Positions 24,501-37,374 of a stretch of DNA of 64,000 nt are shown here, piece after piece. Source of the DNA: Cymbidium sinense. Lineage: Eukaryota > Streptophyta > Magnoliopsida > Asparagales > Orchidaceae. Positions within the stretch are counted from its first letter, which is position 1. Every line of letters starts with the position of its first letter. The position numbers and the translations under genes were made by a program. The stretch lies in the NCBI GenBank assembly GCA_021442155.1, contig CM038222.1:21152923-21216922 (forward strand). Direction: 5' to 3'. The notes under the pieces are model-generated. The model was not told the DNA's origin. It did not search any database and saw only the letters and a list, made by a program, of their open reading frames with translations.

Positions 24501-27500
24501 CAACAACTCTAAACCATAAACCCTAAACCCTATAAAACCCTAAGTTAAAACCTGAACCCTAAACTTAAAACCTAAACCATGAACCTTAAACCCGAAACCC
24601 TAAACCCTAAACCTAAACCTACAACACGAAACCCTAAACACTAACCACTAAAACCCTAAACCCCAAACTTAAAATCCAAAATCCTAAACCCTAAACTAAA
24701 CACCTAAACCTAAAATAACCTAAACCTAAACCTAAACCTAAACCTAAACCTAAACCTAAACTAAACCTAAACTTAAACCTAATAAATTAAAACCTAAAAA
24801 ATAAAATAAAAATAAAACTCAACTAAAAAATAAACTTATACCTAAACCTAAACCAAAAAAATAAACTAAAATAAATAAACCTAAAATAAATAAACTAAAA
24901 TAAATAAAAATAAAAAATAAACCTAAACAAAAATAAAATAAATAAAATAAAGTAAAATAAATAAAAAAATAAACTAAGTAAACTAAATCAACCTAAACAT
25001 ACCAATTTACTTAGTTTTTTTGTTAAAAAAATAAAACCTAAACCCTAAAACTAACCTTAAAACCTAAACCTACAACCCTAAATCCTAAACCCTAAACCCT
25101 AAACCCTATAACCCAAAACCCAAATCCCAAACCCAAAACCAAAAACCCAAAACCCAAAACCCTAAAACCCTAAACCTTAAACCCTAAACCCTAAACCCCA
25201 AACCCTAATAAGCCCAAAACTGAACTCAACTAACACTAAACCCTAAACCCTAAACCCTAAACCCTAAAAAGCTAAAAACCTAAACCTACACTAAATGAAA
25301 CCTAAAAATAAAATGAATAAATAAACCTAAACCAAAATAAAATAAAAACCTAAACTAAAACCTAAACCTAACCTAAAACTAAACCTAAACCTAAAAGAAA
25401 ATAAAATAAAAACTAAAAACTAAAGTAAAATAAAATATATAAAAAGCTAAACTAAACTAGAAAATAAAAAACCAAAATGAAATAAAAACTAAAACTAAAA
25501 TAAAAATAAAATAAACCTAAAATAAATTAAAATAAACTAAAAATAAAATGTAAAAATAAATAAAAAATAAAATTTAAACCCTAAACAAAAAAAAAAGTTA
25601 AACTTTAAATAAAAATAAAATAAACCTAAACCTAAACTAAAATAATCTAAACTAAAATAAATAAAACCTAAAATTTAACGTAAAAAACCTAAACTAAAAT
25701 CCTAAATAAAAGAAAATAAACTAAAAATAAACCTAAACCTAAACTAAAAAATACAACTTAAAAATAATCTTAAAAAAAACCTGAAACCTAAATCTAAAAA
25801 ATAAAAAATAAAAACCTATACCTATACTTAAAAATAAAAAATAAAACTTAAACCTAAAAAATTAAATAAAACTAAAACTAAACTAAAAAAATAAACCTAA
25901 ACCTAAACCTAAAGCTAAGAAATAAACTAAAATAAAAATTCTAAACTAAAATAAATAATCAAAACTAAATAAAAATAAAAAATAAACCTAAATAAAAATA
26001 AAAAATAAAATAAACTAAAATAAATAAAAAATTAAATTAAATAAACCTAAATCTACTTGTTTACTTAATTTTTTTTTATAAAAAACTCTAAACCTTAAAC
26101 CCTAAACCATAAAACCTAAAGAACTCTAAAACATAAACCCTAAACCCTAAACCAACCCTAAATCCTAAATTCTAAATCCTAAACCCTAAACTTAAACCCT
26201 AAAATTTAAACCCTAAAACCCTAAACTAAACCTAAAACTAAACTAAACTAAAACCCAAAAACTAAACCCTAAACCCTAAAAACCCTAAACCCTAAACCCT
26301 AAAAATCTTAAACACTAAAGTCTAAACATTAAACCCTAAACCCTAAACCTTAATCCTAAACCATAACCCTAAACCCTAACTCTAAAACCCTAAAAAAATC
26401 ATAAAACTAAATAAATAAAAAGTAAAATAAATAATAAAATCAAACCTAAAGAAATAAAATAAAATAAAATAAAAACTTAAACTAAATCCTAAACCTAAAC
26501 TGAAAAATAAAATAAAATAAAAAATAAAAGTAAACTAAAATAAAAAAAACCTAAGCTAAACTAAAAATTAAAATAAACGTAAGAATAAAAAACCTTAATA
26601 ACATAAAAACTAAATGTAAAAGAAAAATAAAATGAACCTAAATAAAAACTAAATAAAAACCTAAACCTAAAAAATGAACTTAAAAATAAAACTTAAAAAT
26701 AAGTAAAAAATAAAACCTAAACCCTAAACTAAAAAAACCTAAACCTAAAATAAAAATAAAATAAACAAAATAAATTAAACCTAAACCTAAACTAAAATAA
26801 ACATAACCTAAACCTAAACCTAAAATAAACTATACCTAAAACTAAACCTTAACTAAATAAAATAAAGAAAACTAAAAATAAACCTAAACCTAAACTAAAA
26901 AATAAAACCTAAAAATAAACCTAAAATAAAAACCTAAAACCTAAACCTAAAAAAATAAAATAAAAACCTAAACCTAAAGCTACAAATAAAAAATTAAAGC
27001 TAAACCTAAAAAATAAAATAAAAATAAAACTCAACTAAAAAATAAATAAAAATAAAAAACCTAAACTAAAATAAATAAACCTAAAATAAATAAACTTACT
27101 AAATAAAAATAAAAAATAAAAAAAAATAACTAATCTAATAATTTTTTAAATTTAATTTAAAACCCTAAAATTTAACTCCCTTAAACTAAAATTTAAACCC
27201 TAAATAAACCCTAAAACCTAAACCTAAACTAAACCAAACCTAACCTAAACCTAAACCCTAAACCCTAAACTAAATTAAAACCTAAACATAAATCTAAACT
27301 AAATAAAACCTAAAAATAAAATAAATAAAAATACCTAAACCAAAATAAAATAAAATAAAAACCAAAACCTAACCTAAACTTAAACCTAAACCTAAAAAAA
27401 ATTAAATAAAAACCTAAACTAAACTAAAAAAATAAAAAACCTAAATAAATTAAAAATTAAACCTAAAATAAAAGTAAAATAAACCTAAACCTAAAAAATA

Positions 27501-29461
27501 AACCTAAAAATATAAATGTAATAATAAATAAATAAATAAACCTAAACCCAAAATAAAACTTAAGCCTAAAATTAAAATAAAATAAATCTAAACCTAAAAA
27601 AATGTAAACTAAACTAAAATAAATAAAACCTAAACCTAAACCTAAAATAAACTATATCAAAACCTAATTCAAAACCCTAAATAAAATAAAATAAACTAAA
27701 AATAAACCTAAACCAAAATCTAAAAAATATAACCTAAAAATAATCCTTAAAAAAACCTAAAACCTAAACTTAAAAAATAAAAAAAAATAAAAACCTTAGC
27801 CTATAACTAAAAATAAAAAATAAAACCTAAACATAAAAAAAAAGTAAATTAACAAAAAAAAACTTAACCTAAACCTAAACCTAAAAAATTAACTAAATTA
27901 AAAAAACCTAAACTAAAATTTATAAACTAGACTAAATAAAAAAAAATAAACCTAATTAAAAATAAAAAATAAAATAAACTAAAGTAAATAAAAAAATAAA
28001 CTAAATAAACCTAAACCTACTAGTTTACTTGATTCTTTTCTTAAAAAAAACCCATAAACCTACAACCTTAAACCCTAAACTCTAAGGAACTCTAAAATTT
28101 AAACCCTAAGCCCTAAACCCTAAACCCTAAACTAACCTTAAACCCTAACCCTAACCATAAACCTAAAACCCTAAACCCTAACCCCTGAACCCTAAACTAA
28201 CTCTAAACCCAAAACCTTAAAAACCCAAAACCCTAATCTAACCCTAAACCTTAAGCTAAAGCTAAACCCTAAACCCTAAAAACCCCAAACCCTAAATCTT
28301 GAAGACCATAAACCCTAAAGCCTAAACATTAAACCCTAAATCATAACCCTAAAATGTAAACCCTAAACCCTAAACTTAAACTAAACCTAAACCTAAATTA
28401 TAAACTAAATATAAAAAAATAAAATAAAATAAATAATAAAAAATAAAAAATAAAATAAAAAATAAAAAAACTAAAACCTAAACCTAAAAATAAAATAAAA
28501 AGTAAAATAAAAATAATTAAAATAAAATAAAGATAAACCAAAATTAAACTTAAAAAATAAAAACCTAAGAATAAAAAACCAATAAAATAAAACTAAATGT
28601 AAAATAAAAATAAATAAATAAACCTAAAATTAAATAAAAATAAAATAAAACCTAAACCTAAAAAAAAAAAAAAATAAACCTAAAAATAAATAAAAAATAA
28701 AACGTAAACCCTAAACTAAAAAAACTTAAACCTAAAATAAAAATAAAATAAACCGAAAACCTAAACTAAAATAAACAAAACCTAAACCTAAACCTAAACC
28801 TTAACCAAATAAAATATAATAATCTAAAAATAAACCTAAACCTAAATTAAAAAATAAAACCTAAAAATAAACCTAAAATAAAAACCTAAAACCTAAACCT
28901 AAAAAAAATAAAATAAAAACCTTAACCTAAACCTAAAAATAATAAATAAAACCTAAACTATAAAAATAAAATAAAAATAAAACTCAACAAAGAAATAAAC
29001 CTAAACTTAAAAATAAACTAAAATAAAAAACTTAAACTAAAATAAATAAACTAAATTAAGTAAAAATAAAAAATAAACTTAAATAAAAATGAAAATAAAC
29101 TCAAATAAATATAAAATAAACTAAATAAACCTAAACCTCCCAGTTTACTTAATTTTTAAAAAATACCCTAAACCATAAATCCTAAACCCTAAAACTAACC
29201 TTAAACCTTAAACCTATAACACTAAACCAATAACCCTAAAACCTAAAACCCTAAACCCTAAACCCTAAACCCTAAACCCTGAACCCTAAACCATAAACCC
29301 CTAAACACTAAACCATAAAACCCTAAACCCTAATATTTAAACCCTAAAAACCTAAACCCTAAAACCTATAATGCTAAACCCTAAAGCCCAAACCCTAAAC
29401 CCTATATCCTAAATTAACCCTCAACTTTAAACCCTATACTAACCCTAAACCTTAATTTTTA
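21513..29461 (+). repeat. T1: telomere-like higher-order repeat, main block
   Basis: Almost 8 kb made of CCCTAAA, CCTAAA, CTAAA and AAATAAA words, all with the C-rich strand on plus. Runs of perfect CCCTAAA never exceed a few units. C-rich segments of some hundreds of bases alternate with AATAAA-rich segments. A spacer box of the form ACCTAAACCTACT-GTTTACTTAAT, then T and A runs, recurs near 22025, 24378, 24991, 26045, 28005 and 29129, giving a period of about 0.9-1.1 kb in the second half. This is a derived satellite, not a functional telomere. It occupies the leader position between an LTR and gag. Confidence 0.85.
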
Positions 29462-29938
29462 AGAATGGGTAAACCTTGATGCAAGAACATCACCATCAAC
29501 TAGGCTCGCTAGATCAAGCATGGAAGCAAAAAGTCACAATTATTATAGTGGTGGTGGGGGATCTAGAGGTGCTGGTTGATATAGAGGTGGTGGTCGGAGC
29601 AGTGGTGGTTTTGGTGGCAGAAGGACCAACGGAAGTTATAGCTGTGGTGGTGGCGGAGGGAGTGATTGGGGATATGATGGTGGATCTTAGAACTTGAGAG
29701 GCGGGGGTGGTTCTGATGGGAACTAGAGAAACTGAAGAATGATCGATCTGATCTGGTGATTATGGAATTATGTTTTTATAGTAAAGACAGTTCTATTTAT
29801 CCAGGGTTTTTGACTTGCTCTATAAGTGCTCATTTTTTATCTATGTCTTCACTTGTGTCTTAGAAAACTTGGGGTGCTACTTAGTTGATGAAATAAAAAA
29901 AAAAAGAAATGTTGAATATGAATTTATTCTCTTTAAAA
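29462..29938 (+). pseudogene. Glycine-rich protein 3' fragment with UTR and poly(A)-like end, inside T1
   Basis: The only complex, G-rich sequence in the array. The plus strand reads SHNYYSGGGGSRGAG, a stop, YRGGGRSSGGFGGRR and SDWGYDGGS, a stop, then a 3'-UTR-like stretch ending in A-rich sequence near 29895-29938. This RGG/GYR-type tail resembles the C-termini of glycine-rich RNA-binding proteins or DEAD-box helicases, and I cannot choose between them. In-frame stops make it a pseudogene. The same UTR recurs at 41851-41910 and 61371-61575, each time beside a telomere-like array. It is antisense to the retroelement. Confidence 0.65.
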
Positions 29939-30207
29939 AAAACTATAAACCCTAAACCCTAAACCTAAAACCAAAACCCTAAACCCTCAACCCTAAACCC
30001 TAAAAACTATAAACCCTAAACCTTAAACACTAAACCCTAAACCCTAAACCCTAAACCCTAAACCCTAAATGTAAACCCTAAAACCATAAACCCTAAACCT
30101 TAAAACCTACAACCCTAAACCCTAAACCCTAAACCCTAAATCCTAAACTAACCCTAAACTCTAAACCTTAAACCCTAAACTAACCCTAAACCCTAAACCC
30201 TAAATCT
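29939..30207 (+). repeat. T1 terminal block abutting LTR Z1
   Basis: About 270 bp of the cleanest CCCTAAA repeats in the window (for example near 30030-30068). It ends two bases before the TGAATAAAG that begins Z1. The same junction occurs at 46968/46969. Confidence 0.85.
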
Positions 30208-30479
30208 TGAATAAAGATGTCATTAGGAGTAGATCTAAAAAATGACCTAATCTTAACATAGTTATGGTAGCTATAGAAAATGTCTTCAAGAGGCTTTCCC
30301 TTGACTATTTGAGATTTAAATACCCTAAACCTTAACCCTAAATCAAATTATATTACCTTATATTAGAGTATAATGTAGCATCATATATTTGAGCATGTAG
30401 TGATGTGTTTTTGGATGATATAAGATGTTTTGAAATATTTTAGTAACCTATAATATTAATATTCATAAAAAAAAAATAT

Positions 30480-31720
30480 AATTATGAAATTTATTAAATT
30501 TGAATTGGGAATTAGGTTGTAGTACCAAGGTGTGCTACTTGTAGTCTAATTTTATGTTCTAAATAAATATTATATGTTGTAGCATAGTATATCATCATAT
30601 ATGATAATATATATAGACATTTTAAATTCTTTAATATTTAGCAATCAAATGAGCCTACACTAGCATTATTTAAAAATATTGATTTAGACTTTAAAATGGT
30701 GGAATTTGGCCAAATTCCAATCATAATATATGACATTTAATTTAAAAAATATAAGTATATAGTTTTTTATTATTTAGACTAATTTTAAGATTTTTTTATC
30801 TTAAGCAATCCCTTGTGATGTGATATGCAATATAAATAATATATATGTTATAGTCTATTATAATATATGATGACATATCATAGTGTAGCATCATGCACTA
30901 TAGCATACTATTATGTATTACTGACTTCTTGTTTAGCATATTTTAGTTTATTTTAATATGATGTAGTAGTGTTTATACTAGTATAATTCATAAAAATACA
31001 GATTTATAGGGTGAGATGATGGGATTTGGCCAAATTCAAGGCAAGCCTTAGGGAACATCATTTGCGGTGTGCTATGGTGTGTCATTTAATCAAAAGAATG
31101 GAATTTTGCATCCAAAATAAATGTTCATTTTTCAACCAAATTTTATAAATTTTTTGATTAAAGGGATTCATTTTAAGGTGTAATGTAAGATAATATATTA
31201 TATGAAAGCATATTAAAATATAATGTACATAACAATATAACTTCATATATATATATGAATGTGGTGGTGTGTTACTAAATGTTATTGAATTTTAGAATTT
31301 TTTACTTTTGTTATAATACATTTGTTCAAAAGTCACACAAATGTTAATTTGCAGGTTGAGATGGATAAATTTGGCCAAATTCTCGGCACACACCAAGAAC
31401 AACACCAAAATTATGATATTTTGTACCATTTATTATAGAAAAAATAACAATTTTATATCCAAAATCAACATTATTCATATTTTTGAGAAAATTTTATTAT
31501 TTGTTCCTTTTATGTGATTCAATGAGGTGTAATGTTAGACAATATATTATATTATAGCAACTTATAATATAGCATCATATATTATAATACAATATAGTGC
31601 GTTAATTCACATTATAATATGTTTAACATGATATTGTATAGTTTGAGCTTGCACCATCACAAATCATAAAATGTTGATTACAATGTTAAGATGATGTAAT
31701 TTGAGCAAATACATTGTTAG
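30480..31720. repeat. Degenerate ~330-bp tandem repeat with a palindrome in Z1
   Basis: TTTGGCCAAATT occurs near 30704, 31025 and 31370 with related flanks (a TTGATTTA-like phrase before, CATCCAAAATAAATG-like text after). A decayed version is at 31692. Spacing is about 320-345 bp. At 30702-30717 the core is a perfect 16-bp palindrome, GAATTTGGCCAAATTC. Confidence 0.75.
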
Positions 31721-31739
31721 GTTTTTGGTTGAAGTATCA

Positions 31740-32830
31740 AAGGTGTGCATAAGTGAAGAAATAAGATTTGATGAGAATTCCATGTCAAGGACATGAAGGG
31801 AGATCCATTATGGGATCACACTTGCATTGCACATGACATTTGAAGTGTCTATGTCGAGGGCATAAAAGAAGAAAATCTGCTAAGTATAAGATTTGAAATT
31901 GATTTGATTATATGAATTATCGAAAGAAGATCCACTAGAGATAAGAATCTATAATCCACCGGGATTAAGATCAAATCAACTTTAATTTGCTTTATTTTAA
32001 TTGATGTGGAGGCATATCTGTTAGAGATATGGGCTCGAGTCCACTGAGGATCGGGTATATGAACCTTCCACTAAGGAAGTAGATTCAGGCTATCTGCTGG
32101 GGATTGGGATTTGAGTTTGATTTCCTAGATTTATTTGGGGTGTATCCATTGAGAATAAGAGTTTGGTTGGATTTCTTTGATTTAAACTCTACTGGGGTCC
32201 ACCGTGAGGTTAGTTTTGAATTTGATTTTTTTTTGACTTATACAACCTAAGGTGTATCCATCAAGATGAGTGGTGTATCACAAAGATAGTTAGAACCAAC
32301 CAACCTAAGGTGCCAATCAATGTGCAATAATTAGTCTAGAAAGAAAGCATGTAGGCTTACAACTTTCTAAGTGGAATTGATCATTGGGATAGTCTACCGT
32401 CGGCAGGACAGATGTTATCTGACATAGAGTGACTACTAAATAGGGAGCCTCAAGGAAGGACTAGACCCAGACTTGAAGCAGTCAGGAGGGAAGGAGCCAC
32501 TAAGGGACTTATCCTAAACTTCAAATATACTCAACCCAATTAGTGCAGGAGGGCTAATCCAAGAAGAAAGCATAACCTCATCCTTAAATGAAGCCAACAT
32601 GAGGAATCTTATTGGCCTCCTTTCCCCACATCCTCCAAAATAAGAATATCACCGGGTGACACACTAAAGTGGTAAAGTCACCACTTAGAGCCCTATTAAG
32701 TGAGTGTCACTGGGGTGTTATCTCAACCTGAGTAGCCCGAAACAAAAGATATGTGTTTGTTTTATATGTTTGTACGTAGTTTGTGTTTGTTTTGTGTCGA
32801 TCAAGGATAGAATGCAGCTTGAGTTCCTTA
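31740..32830. repeat. Z1 pol-proximal part with CACTAGGG-type repeated phrases
   Basis: Non-coding. Phrases such as CCAACCTAAGG, TCTAGAAAGAAAGC and TAGAGTGACTACTAA recur in this part and, more often, in Z2 (53570-55330). Z1 lacks about 1.2 kb present in Z2, around 32190-32280 here. Confidence 0.55.
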
Positions 32831-32831
32831 C

Positions 32832-32843
32832 ACCTACCCTAAA
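32832..32843 (-). promoter_or_regulatory. Candidate polypurine tract and 3' LTR start (P2)
   Basis: Minus strand TTAGGGTAGG followed by TGTAAGGAAC, matching 6455-6470 and 55419-55430. Confidence 0.45.
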
Positions 32844-34327
32844 GACATCATGGCAGACTCACAAATAAGAATACTTTCAACATGGAAGAGGTTGAATTCA
32901 AAATGGAATTTTCATTGATGATAACTAGTTTCAAACATGATTTATAATATTTCTTTATGTAGAGCCCATTGATTAGTAGCATTGGGCTATCTTCCTTATG
33001 ATTAATAAGCTGATAAGATCCTCTTTAGTAGGCCTTCTCTATGACAAAAGGGCCTACCCAAGTGGGTTCAAACTTGCCTCCCATCTTATGACGTTCAACA
33101 ATTAGTCTCCTTAGAATAAAAAATAAGCTCTCCTACTTGAAAAGCTCAAGGACAGACCAACTAGTTGTGAGCTTGATTCATTTTAGCTTTATATAACTCA
33201 AAGTTTTGGCATGCTCGCAAGCATCTCTCCTCCAAACCTTCAAGCTATTTTAACTGTAACTTGCCATTATGCTCTATTGTGATCTTGCTACCCACAACTA
33301 TCCTTAGTGATGAGAGTTAGACTTCTAATGGTAGAATGTCTTCGGACCCATACACTAAGGATAAAGGAGTAGACTGAGTTGGAGTTCTAAATATGCTAGG
33401 CCAAGGCTTCAACTAACCTGCCAATGTCGCTTATTTTGAGTGTCTTCTTTAGTATTTGGATGAGAGTTTTGTTGAAGGCTTCGCTAGCCATTTTCCCTCG
33501 ATAGTTAATGGTAGAATATTCCAATCTATGTTGTGTCTCTGGGAAAAGTTGTTGATCTCTGTTTGAATGCAAAGATATAATTCATCGAGGCACTCTGAAA
33601 CTATATACGATATGGTTCCTATAAAATAAGAGCACATGCTGAGCTGTGACGACTCAAAATAGAATCGCCTTCACCAATTTGACAAAGTAATCAGTAGCAG
33701 CTAAGATGAACCGATGACCTTTAGAAGAAGGAGGATTAATCAAACCCACTATGTGAGTACCCCCAACAATCGAATGGCAATGAGGCCAATGTAGGATGTA
33801 GAATGTTGGGTGGTTGGTGTAGGACCACATCGTGTATTTAACATTAGTGGCAGCATTGTAGTTAATGCAATCTTGATCATGACGTAATATACTAGTCTCT
33901 TGATCATGGCTTTCATCTTTGGACCAGAATAGTTAGTTCCACATAATCCCGTGTGTACCTTGATCACGATCTTACAGGCTTTATGCTTGCCTAAATAACA
34001 TAACCATATATGATCAGAAGATTGCTAGTACAAGACACCATCCACAAGAGCATAAGAAAGTGCTCTCTACTTCATCTAATAGGCTTGGGACTTCTCTTGA
34101 CATAGTTTGCCTTTATTTAGGTAATCCATGAATGGTTTTGTCCAATCTAACTCCTCATCCTTCTTGGCAATGGCAACCTCCCTTTCAAGAGAGTACTTTT
34201 TAATGAGTTCAATATCAATATGGCATTAGACTTGCCTATTTTGGACCTTTATTGATATGGACTCATCCTTCAAACATGCCAACTCCTTGGAAAGCATGTA
34301 TAAAGCATATGCTATGACATTTTCTCC

Positions 34328-34723
34328 TCAAGGAATCTTATAAATGGTAACCTCTAGAATTTGGGCCAATAACTCCATGGTGTACTTTTGGTAGTGGTGA
34401 AGCTTGGGGTTTATAATCTTATAGAACCCAGTGATTTGGTTGATAACTAGCTGAGAATCCCTAAAGATGTTGATATTTTCGATGCTTAGAGTAATGGATA
34501 ACTCCAGACCAACAATCAGAGCCTCATATTCAGCTTTGTTGTTGGTACAAAGATTGGACAGATGATATGAGAATCTCATCACATCACAGTCCAGAGTTAA
34601 GAGAATAATTTTGACCCATGCCTTTCCTGGAATAGTAGATTGTGGTTCTTCTCCTCTTTGAGAGGAAGCCACACCATCAAAGTACATCCCCTTGTGGTGA
34701 ATGCTAGTATCCCATAAGTTCAT
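34328..34723 (-). pseudogene. Archaeal-type RNase H domain of P2
   Basis: A 131-codon open frame and the best-preserved domain in the window. It reads MYFDGVASS near residue 13, NNKAEYEALIVGLEL in the middle, and FRDSQLVINQITG after it. These place the first Asp, the Glu and the second Asp of the RNase H catalytic set. The pattern TNN.AEYEALI..LE with DSQLV is typical of the extra RNase H of Tat/Ogre elements. The copies at 9295-9770 and about 56880-57330 are more broken. Confidence 0.85.
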
Positions 34724-35439
34724 GATTTATTCATCGAGGATATCATCAATATGCAGAGAGTTGGTAAGAAGTGGGTGTGCTACTAAGAAATCTGCTAGCG
34801 CTTGTCCTTCCACCGCACGGAGAGGTAAGAAGGTAATGTAAAACTACAAGAGGATCATAGACTGTTGTGCCAACCGTCTAGATAGTGTATCATGAGATAC
34901 TGTAGTGGATTGATCCTAAAGGTAATGTTAAACTACGAGAGTGTACCTTTGGGATGCAAAGATTAAAGTTAAGAAATGCTTTTCAATGTACAGATAATTA
35001 GCCTCAATAGGGATTAACTGATGGCTAAGGTAGTAGAGTGCATTTTCCTTCCTTTCATCGCTTTCTTGGGATAGGGGCTGTTAGAACTACTAGTGTCATC
35101 AGGTAATGCTTAATGTCTTTGAAGGCAAGCTCACACTTATCATCCCACTTGAACTTGGAATCCTTTTTGACAAGTTTAGGGAAAGGCTGACATCTTCTCG
35201 ATAGGTTGGATATAAAGCATCTTAGATACGCCAAACATGCTTGGAATGATTTGAGTTGAGTTAAAATTTTAGGGGTGACATTTCTAATATCATCTTGATC
35301 TTCTCCGGATAGATTTCGAGTCCTTGGTGTCAGAAAACAAACCCAATGAATTTTCCTGAAGCTACTCTGAATGCACACTTCAAGGGATTCCTTTTAAGGT
35401 TAAATTATCTTAATTATTAAAAAATAATTCTCAAGTTAA

Positions 35440-36040
35440 AGAGAGGCTCTTCCATTCTCTACTTTTTACAATGACATCATCGACATAGCACTCGCCTTGA
35501 TGATGAATGAGTTTGTCGAAGATTCAAGTCATAGCCACGGTATGTACCGACCTTTTAAGCCTAAAAGGCATGACCTTATAGCAATAGATTCTGATCGGGG
35601 TTCTAAAAGCTGTATTTTTTTCTTCTTTAGGGGCCATCTTTATTTGGTTATATCAAGATAAGCCATCCATGAAAGAGAAGACTGCATGAGATGAGGCAAT
35701 GTCCACCATTAGCTCTGGGATTGGTAGTGGAATTTATCTTTTGGACATGCCTTATTTAAATCCCTAAAATTGATGCATATGTGAATTTGACCAATCTTTT
35801 TCTTAACTGGGATGATGCTAGCTAACCAAGTAAGATATTTTTCTTCTTGGATGAAGCTAGCATCGATCAGTTTCTTGACTTCAGAAATGATCTCTTGTTC
35901 TATGTCTAATCCCATACATCTTGGAACTTGCTTAATAGGGTTAGCAGTACACTTTATTGCTAGTTTATGGGCTGCTATGTGAGGAGCCAATCTAGGCATC
36001 TCTTCATAACTCCATGCAAGGAAATCCTGAAACTAATTCA
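35440..36040 (-). pseudogene. Reverse transcriptase core of P2
   Basis: Contains IIPVKKKIGQIHIC and NFRDLNKACP (RT fingers, 35709-35860), a SFMDG-equivalent region near 35670, and HHQGECYVDD near 35475-35515. YVDD is the polymerase catalytic box. The three segments lie in different frames, so the enzyme is dead even though the box is kept. Confidence 0.8.
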
Positions 36041-36989
36041 GCCTAACTAAGTCATTGATTTCAATTTCATTCAACAAAAAATTGATGTCTGTCGGGCGTA
36101 GATCTTCTTTAGTTCCTAAGTTGATTTCCTTCAGCTCATCGATGGTTGACTTGATCTGTTCTTCAACCCCTGGTGGTGCATCTTTAACTTCAAAATCATC
36201 TAGATCATCAAGTTTCTAAGCATACTTATATGATTTAATGTGATTTGAAAAGAACCTATCAGATTCCAAATGATTGGTGATGACTAAGCAATAATCGTAA
36301 TTATCAACTGGACCAACTGTACTAAATCCTAGTCCTAGTCTTGATTGAGAGATTTTCATTTTTTTCTCTATATTCTTTCAAACTAGTTTGACCTATGCTT
36401 TGACCAAGTATATAAGATTAACCCTTTATTTGCTAAATTATGAACACAAGGCAAGTACCAATCAAAAGGTAATTTTATTAAATCTTTATATGAATCATCC
36501 TCAAGTTCTAGATGAACTTCTTGACTTGAGGATGATACTCCCAGAAAGATCCTCTAAGTCTTCACACATGTGGATGACTTAGGGGATTCCTTAACTACCA
36601 AACCTCGCTTTTTGAGAGGAAAGTGGAGTTAGAGCTAAGGTTCCCAACTGATGCCTGACTATTTCATATATAGACTTGGATACACTTACACTTTGCTTTA
36701 GAAACCAGTCTTGATCGCTATCTCGCTTAAGTGTCACCTCCTAGGGAATCTACTGCTGAGAAGAGCTGGCCAGTGTGCTAACCATATAAGACTCATCCTA
36801 TGAACTAGATTCTAAGTTTATATGGATTATGTACTCACTGAGACATATCTTCTATTGGGTGGCCAATAAGGAGGTTTTCCATCCAGACCGCCGGCTTCTT
36901 CTTTTGCCTCATGTTGAGGTCGTACCCATATGTTGAATGGAGTAATGAACTATGGGTGGAATCTAATGTCAGGCTCCACTTCCTCCTCC

Positions 36990-37095
36990 AAGTCTATTTC
37001 CACTCCATTTTATTTTATTTTCAGTTTCTCTTTTCTTTTCATTTTCTTTTTCCCTATCTTTTTCTATTTTTTTTTTTATTTCTTTTATTTTTAAA
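36990..37095 (-). other. Polypyrimidine tract in the P2 protease-RT linker
   Basis: Plus-strand TTTTC-rich simple sequence, homologous in position to 11950-12080. The plus-strand phenylalanine-rich frame here is not a gene. Confidence 0.6.
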
Positions 37096-37374
37096 CTTTG
37101 GCCAAGTTCATGAGAATAGACTTTTTGATTTTGAGAGGTAGTCGCATCCTCATATATGCTGAACTAAATTGAGATCTCCTTTGACACGTAGACGATCCAA
37201 CCTTGACCAAACTTAATCGATGTAGAGAGGATGGAACTATGTATGTGTATCCATGGTCTCCCAGGCAAATCATTGAAAGATGTATCCGAGTCTATAATGT
37301 GAAACTTGGCTTCGATTTTCCAATCATCTATCTCCAAGGACAACACTATGGAGCCTCAGGTCTGTTGACCTCAC

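Larger units (their letters stand above)
30208..32832 (-). repeat. Z1: LTR shared by the P1 and P2 elements
   Basis: Begins TGAATAAAG and ends CCTTACA on plus, so it has TG...CA termini. On the left it meets telomere-like array T1, beyond which lies gag of the P1 element. On the right it meets a purine-rich tract downstream of the P2 integrase. It therefore sits where both the 5' LTR of one element and the 3' LTR of the next should be. Homologous to 46969-55419, minus the L1 insertion there, and to 6193-6455. The left part carries ~330-bp tandem repeats and the right part short repeated phrases. No ORF is seen. Calling it an LTR is inference from position and termini. Confidence 0.6.
32940..37374 (-). 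pseudogene. pol: P2: decayed Tat-type pol, best-preserved RT motif
   Basis: On the minus strand: GRPWIHIHS protease tail (37164-37346), lysine-rich linker, RT start with VKKLIDASFIQEEKY and INFRDLNKACPKD (35709-35999), the YVDD polymerase box intact near 35475-35515, RT thumb and RNase H with RRCQPFPKLVKKD (35055-35378), archaeal-type RNase H (34328-34723), and integrase with LCGTNYSGPKMK (33749-33967) to about 32940. It has no gag. To the right the protease runs into truncated XY3 and array T2. Stops and frameshifts separate the domains. Confidence 0.85.

Noticed and set aside
29476..29697. An intact 73-codon glycine/valine-rich small protein on plus.
   Set aside because: The glycine-rich reading in another frame (SHNYYSGGGG...) is the biologically recognisable one and it has in-frame stops. 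The open frame is its shadow.
21513..30207. A true chromosome end or functional telomere.
   Set aside because: CCCTAAA runs are short and degenerate, complex sequence lies on both sides, and the array has an internal higher-order structure.
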